A stretch of DNA of 8,419 nt from assembly GCA_947305445.1 (NCBI GenBank), contig CAMZDU010000034.1, positions 1 to 8,419 of the forward strand, given 5' to 3'. The notes under the pieces are model-generated. The model made no database searches. It was not told the origin of the DNA and was given only the letters and a program-made list of their open reading frames with translations. Position numbers and translations under genes: made by a program. Of the stretch, positions 6,334 through 8,419 are shown one piece after another (position 1 is the first letter of the stretch; each line of letters starts with the position of its first letter). The DNA is from an uncultured Selenomonadales bacterium. Its GTDB lineage: Bacteria > Bacillota > Negativicutes > Selenomonadales > Selenomonadaceae.

Positions 6334-6598
6334 TTTTGTCGTCGGTGCCGGCCTTATCGTTGTGCTCATCGTTTACCTTATCATCGTCGGCCTTATCGCC
6401 TTTAGCAAGGACGTCGTCTTGCCGCTGGACGTGGCCGGCAATATCGCCGTCGGCCTTGTAGGATATCTCGGCCGCAGTCTCGTCGAAAGGAGAGACGATA
6501 ACTATGTTAATCCTAAGCCGCCAACCTTTGACGCAGGCGACCATTCAGAAGGTGCGCGATATTCTGCGTCAATCACTTTGCCCGAACGAAAGTCTTAG
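6311..6598 (+). CDS. Putative phage holin
   Basis: This 95-residue protein has a short basic N-terminus (MKKRSD), a strongly hydrophobic segment (9-31, FVVGAGLIVVLIVYLIIVGLIAF), a short loop, a second weaker Gly-rich segment (about 36-58, VVLPLDVAGNIAVGLVGYLGRSLV) and a charged tail. Two membrane segments, small size and the endolysin gene downstream fit a class II-type holin, which would form membrane lesions and release the endolysin. A strong GGAGGTGA (6297-6304) precedes the ATG. The last 31 residues are encoded in DNA that also encodes the next gene in another frame, and their composition differs from the rest. No holin family is recognised with certainty. Confidence 0.68.
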   Translation: MKKRSDTDFVVGAGLIVVLIVYLIIVGLIAFSKDVVLPLDVAGNIAVGLVGYLGRSLVERRDDNYVNPKPPTFDAGDHSEGARYSASITLPERKS

Positions 6599-6752
6599 TT
6601 CCACCTTTGAAAACTTCTCCGGCATCGTCGACGGCAAAATCTTTTTCGACGACGCCCAATCCGTCTTTAACGAGTTGGCCGCGTTGAAAGATTTAACTTC
6701 ACTTACTCGCGAACTCGACCGCCACCCGCAAATCACTCTGACTGTTATTTGA
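6504..6752 (+). CDS. Small protein of unknown function between holin and methyltransferase
   Basis: This 82-residue protein starts MLILSRQPLTQATIQKVRDIL and has a helix-rich N-terminus, a central GIVDGKIFFDDAQSVFNELAALKDL and a C-terminal strand HPQITLTVI. No membrane segment and no recognised family. An AAAGGAG (6486-6492) lies 11 nt before the ATG, so this start is well supported although it lies 95 nt inside the holin-like gene. Codon style in the overlap (GTG CGC GAT ATT CTG CGT) is closer to the other genes in this frame than in the holin frame. The TGA stop is fused to the SD of the methyltransferase gene. Confidence 0.68.
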   Translation: MLILSRQPLTQATIQKVRDILRQSLCPNESLSSTFENFSGIVDGKIFFDDAQSVFNELAALKDLTSLTRELDRHPQITLTVI

Positions 6753-6764
6753 GGTGCCAACATG
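6748..6764 (+). repeat. 17-bp gene-boundary repeat, copy 2
   Basis: This is identical to 4190-4206 and has the same layout: stop codon, SD and start codon in 17 bp. The flanking coding sequences are unrelated. Confidence 0.9.
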
Positions 6765-7502
6765 TACAACATTTTCAACGAAGATTGCTTAGAGGGCATG
6801 AAACGAATTGAAAGCGGCTCGGTTGATATGATTCTGACTGACTTGCCCTACGGGACGACTGATTGTTACTTCGATAAGCGAATTCCCTTCGAGCCGATGT
6901 GGGAACAATTTAATCGCGTGACCAAACGCAACGCCGCTATCTGTCTTTTCAGTCAAATGCCCTTCGGAGTCGAATTGATTATGAGCAACCGCAAAATGTT
7001 CCGTTACGAATGGATATGGGAAAAATCACGCGGCGTCGGGTTCCTCAACGCGAAGAAAATGCCGCTCCGTTGCCACGAAAATATTCTAGTGTTCTACGCC
7101 GCTCTGCCGACTTATAATCCGCAATTCAGAGAGGGCAAGCCGTATAAAGTTGCTCGTCGGGCGAGCTTTAGTTTGAATTATAAGCACCAAATACAAACGA
7201 CGCAGAATAATGACGGCGAACATTATTACCCGCGTGACGTTCAGTATTGCGCTTCGCTAGTAAGGACGGGAATGCTTCACCCGCAACAAAAGCCGACCGC
7301 CCTGCTTGAATACCTAATCAAGACGTACACCAACGCGGGCGAAACGGTTTTAGATGCGACAATGGGTTCATGTTCGACGGGCGTGGCCGCTATCAACACC
7401 GACCGCAACTTCATCGGCTTTGAAACCGACGAAAAATTTTTCAATATCGCTCAAAAACGTATCGACGAAGCGATTGCCAAACGTGAGCAGTCGCTTTTTT
7501 GA
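6762..7502 (+). CDS. Phage-type DNA N6-adenine/N4-cytosine methyltransferase, beta class
   Basis: The 246-residue product belongs to the N6_N4_Mtase family (PF01555), which transfers a methyl group from S-adenosylmethionine to an exocyclic amino group in DNA. Motif IV is DLPY (27-30, in TDLPYGTTD), the DLPYG variant frequent in phage enzymes. RYEWIWEKSRGVGFLNAKKMP (81-101) and HENILVFY (105-112) are typical of this subgroup. HPQQKP (173-178) precedes the AdoMet region VLDATMGSCSTGVAA (196-210) and NFIGFETDEKFFNIAQKRI. Motif IV before motif I defines the beta class. The second glycine of the motif I loop (usually GSG) is Cys204. Length is normal. No restriction endonuclease is adjacent, so it is an orphan enzyme, placed between the holin and endolysin genes. 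Target sequence and base are not predictable here. Confidence 0.92.
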   Translation: MYNIFNEDCLEGMKRIESGSVDMILTDLPYGTTDCYFDKRIPFEPMWEQFNRVTKRNAAICLFSQMPFGVELIMSNRKMFRYEWIWEKSRGVGFLNAKKMPLRCHENILVFYAALPTYNPQFREGKPYKVARRASFSLNYKHQIQTTQNNDGEHYYPRDVQYCASLVRTGMLHPQQKPTALLEYLIKTYTNAGETVLDATMGSCSTGVAAINTDRNFIGFETDEKFFNIAQKRIDEAIAKREQSLF

Positions 7503-7516
7503 TTGGAGGCTTCATC

Positions 7517-8134
7517 ATGAATATCAGACACCCGCAAATAGATTTCCCGCCGCTGACCGAGCGCACCGCAACCGACATGATTGTCATTCACCACACGGGC
7601 GGTTCCGACGTCGACGCTTCCGCTATCCAAATCAATCAGTGGCACATCAATCAAAAATATTCGTGTATCGGATATCACTTCGTTATCAGGAAAGACGGCA
7701 CCGTCGAAGTCGGCCGACCTGAATGGGCTGTCGGTGCCCACGCTTACGGCGAAAATTATCACACACTCGGCATTCATTTGAGCGGCGACTTTGAACAGGC
7801 CGCTCCCACTCAAGCCCAAATTCAAGCTTGCTCCGAATTGGTTGCCGACCTTTGCCGCGATTATCAAATCCCCGTCGACCGCGAACACATTGTCGGCCAC
7901 TGCGACCTTATGGCCACCGCTTGTCCAGGTAAAAATCTTTATTCGCTCCTGCCGGAAATTATCAGCCGCGCCAATAAAATTCACCACGTCACGCCCGTTC
8001 CCGTCAACGGAAAGCCGGTGGAAAATATTTTTGATTTGGCGCGTCGTTATGAATCGAACGGCGACCCCGCCGCTATCGGCCACGGCTACGGCCTCTATCA
8101 GTTCACGAAAAAAAACCGCGCTCACGTTCGTTGA
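7517..8134 (+). CDS. Endolysin: N-acetylmuramoyl-L-alanine amidase, C-terminus frameshifted
   Basis: An Amidase_2/PGRP-type domain spans about residues 15-150 of 205 and cleaves the bond between muramic acid and L-Ala in peptidoglycan. The predicted zinc ligands are His25 (MIVIHHTGG), His128 (IVGHCDLM) and Cys136 (TACPGKN), with Tyr53 (GYHFVI) at the usual active-site position, following the T7 lysozyme scheme. From about residue 168 a second domain begins (IFDLARRYESNGDPAAIGHGYGLYQFT). It is cut by a frame change at an A8 run (8108-8115), so this frame ends shortly after in NRAHVR. The ATG follows GGAGG (7505-7509); a TTG at 7499 is open but lies upstream of that SD. There is no signal peptide, so export depends on a holin. 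As written, the product is an amidase with a broken second domain. Confidence 0.9.
   Translation: MNIRHPQIDFPPLTERTATDMIVIHHTGGSDVDASAIQINQWHINQKYSCIGYHFVIRKDGTVEVGRPEWAVGAHAYGENYHTLGIHLSGDFEQAAPTQAQIQACSELVADLCRDYQIPVDREHIVGHCDLMATACPGKNLYSLLPEIISRANKIHHVTPVPVNGKPVENIFDLARRYESNGDPAAIGHGYGLYQFTKKNRAHVR
8108..8115 (+). other. A8 homopolymer at the endolysin frame change
   Basis: Eight consecutive A residues follow TTCACG. Reading 7 instead of 8 A residues gives F-T-K-K-T-A-L-T-F-V-D-W-L and continues open to the window end. With 8, the frame ends at TGA 8132-8134. The run is where the two frames join. Confidence 0.9.
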
Positions 8135-8419
8135 TTGGCTGAAAAATTATCACGATGACAAGCTCGCCAATTACGGCAGATATCTGGAAGCAGCCAACAA
8201 TTTTGACGGCGAATGGCAAATGCTCGGCACCGTCGACCCTGGGCACTTCAGCCAACTTCAAGACGAGTTTGTTTACGAAAATTATTTCCTCGCCGCCGTC
8301 AACATTTTCGCGAAAAGCAATTTCAACGTCGATAAACATTCCCTCCCGCTTCAAGCCGTCGTATTCGCCCGCGCCATTCAACACGGCGTCTTCGGTTGCC
8401 TTGAACTTTTCAAACGCGC
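8115..8419 (+). pseudogene. Out-of-frame C-terminal lysozyme-like domain of the endolysin (open at window end)
   Basis: In the frame one base ahead of the amidase frame, coding continues with TALTFVDWLKNYHDDKLANYG, EWQMLGTVDPGHFSQLQDEF, a helix YENYFLAAVNIFAKSNFNVDKHS, and QAVVFARAIQHGVFGCLELF, running open past position 8419. Joined to RYESNGDPAAIGHGYGLYQF in the amidase frame, it resembles a lysozyme-like C-terminal domain known from clostridial and Negativicutes endolysins and some VgrG-related proteins (pattern YESngDP ... YGxYQ ... FxxWL ... GTxDPGxFxxLQDExI ... VDKHS ... AVxxSRAVQxG); this comparison is from memory. Glu179 of the amidase frame (in YES) would be the likely catalytic acid. 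No start codon with an RBS precedes this frame, so it is expressed only if the A8 frame change is repaired, bypassed or an artefact. Confidence 0.8.

Larger units (their letters stand above)
1..8419 (+). mobile_element. Phage or prophage late region: tail, adsorption and lysis genes
   Basis: All supported genes run in one direction with little space between them. They include a coiled-coil fibre with tandem repeats, a LamG adsorption protein, small tail-locus proteins, a holin-like membrane protein and an amidase endolysin, in the usual late order of tailed phages (tail, then adsorption, then lysis). Neither attachment site nor integrase is present and both ends are cut, so the element extends beyond the window. 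A phage-tail-like bacteriocin is an alternative that these genes alone do not exclude. Confidence 0.85.

Noticed and set aside
7451..8125. Long antisense open frame (224 codons) opposite the endolysin gene
   Set aside because: It lies entirely opposite a clear amidase with catalytic residues, has no convincing RBS and no recognisable fold. GC-biased third positions commonly create such antisense frames.

Overview
The window reads as the late end of a tailed-phage or prophage genome in a low-to-mid GC Gram-positive-type host. Every supported gene lies on the + strand. The genes are packed head to tail, and nearly all have strong AGGAGG/GAGGTGA Shine-Dalgarno sites, some overlapping the previous stop codon. 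SD strength, frequent TTG starts, GAC/GTC-rich codon use and small tail-locus proteins (a DUF2922-like protein, a possible XkdX-like protein) suggest Bacillota. My impression from protein style is Negativicutes (Selenomonas relatives), but that is inference. No integrase, capsid or terminase gene lies in the window, so phage, prophage remnant and phage-tail-like bacteriocin cannot be told apart here.

Layout. (1) Positions 1-655: the 3' part of a small beta-rich protein with no visible start, then a DUF2922-like small protein, closed by a long A/T-flanked hairpin terminator (671-715). (2) 784-2537: a 482-residue putative tail or baseplate protein and two very small proteins, closed by a textbook intrinsic terminator with a C(UUCG)G loop (2543-2569). 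(3) 2584-6071: the adsorption module. It holds a coiled-coil tail-fibre-like protein with four 63-bp tandem repeats, two small unknown proteins, and a LamG (concanavalin A-like) protein that probably binds a surface glycan. (4) 6064-8419: the lysis module. It holds a membrane-anchored coiled-coil protein, a putative holin, a small unknown protein overlapping the holin by 95 nt, a beta-class DNA methyltransferase, and an endolysin. The endolysin has an N-acetylmuramoyl-L-alanine amidase domain and a C-terminal lysozyme-like domain, put out of frame by a run of eight A residues.

How they would work together: the structural proteins form the tail tip and receptor-binding apparatus. The holin and its membrane partner would open the membrane for the leaderless endolysin. 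The methyltransferase is an accessory gene that may protect phage DNA from restriction or mark it. Two terminators within an otherwise continuous operon imply read-through, antitermination or stepped-down expression. I see no convincing wholly new system. The most notable points are the A8 frameshift in the endolysin, the terminator directly before the fibre gene, the tandem repeat expansion in the fibre, the overprinted holin tail, and a repeated 17-bp gene-boundary sequence.
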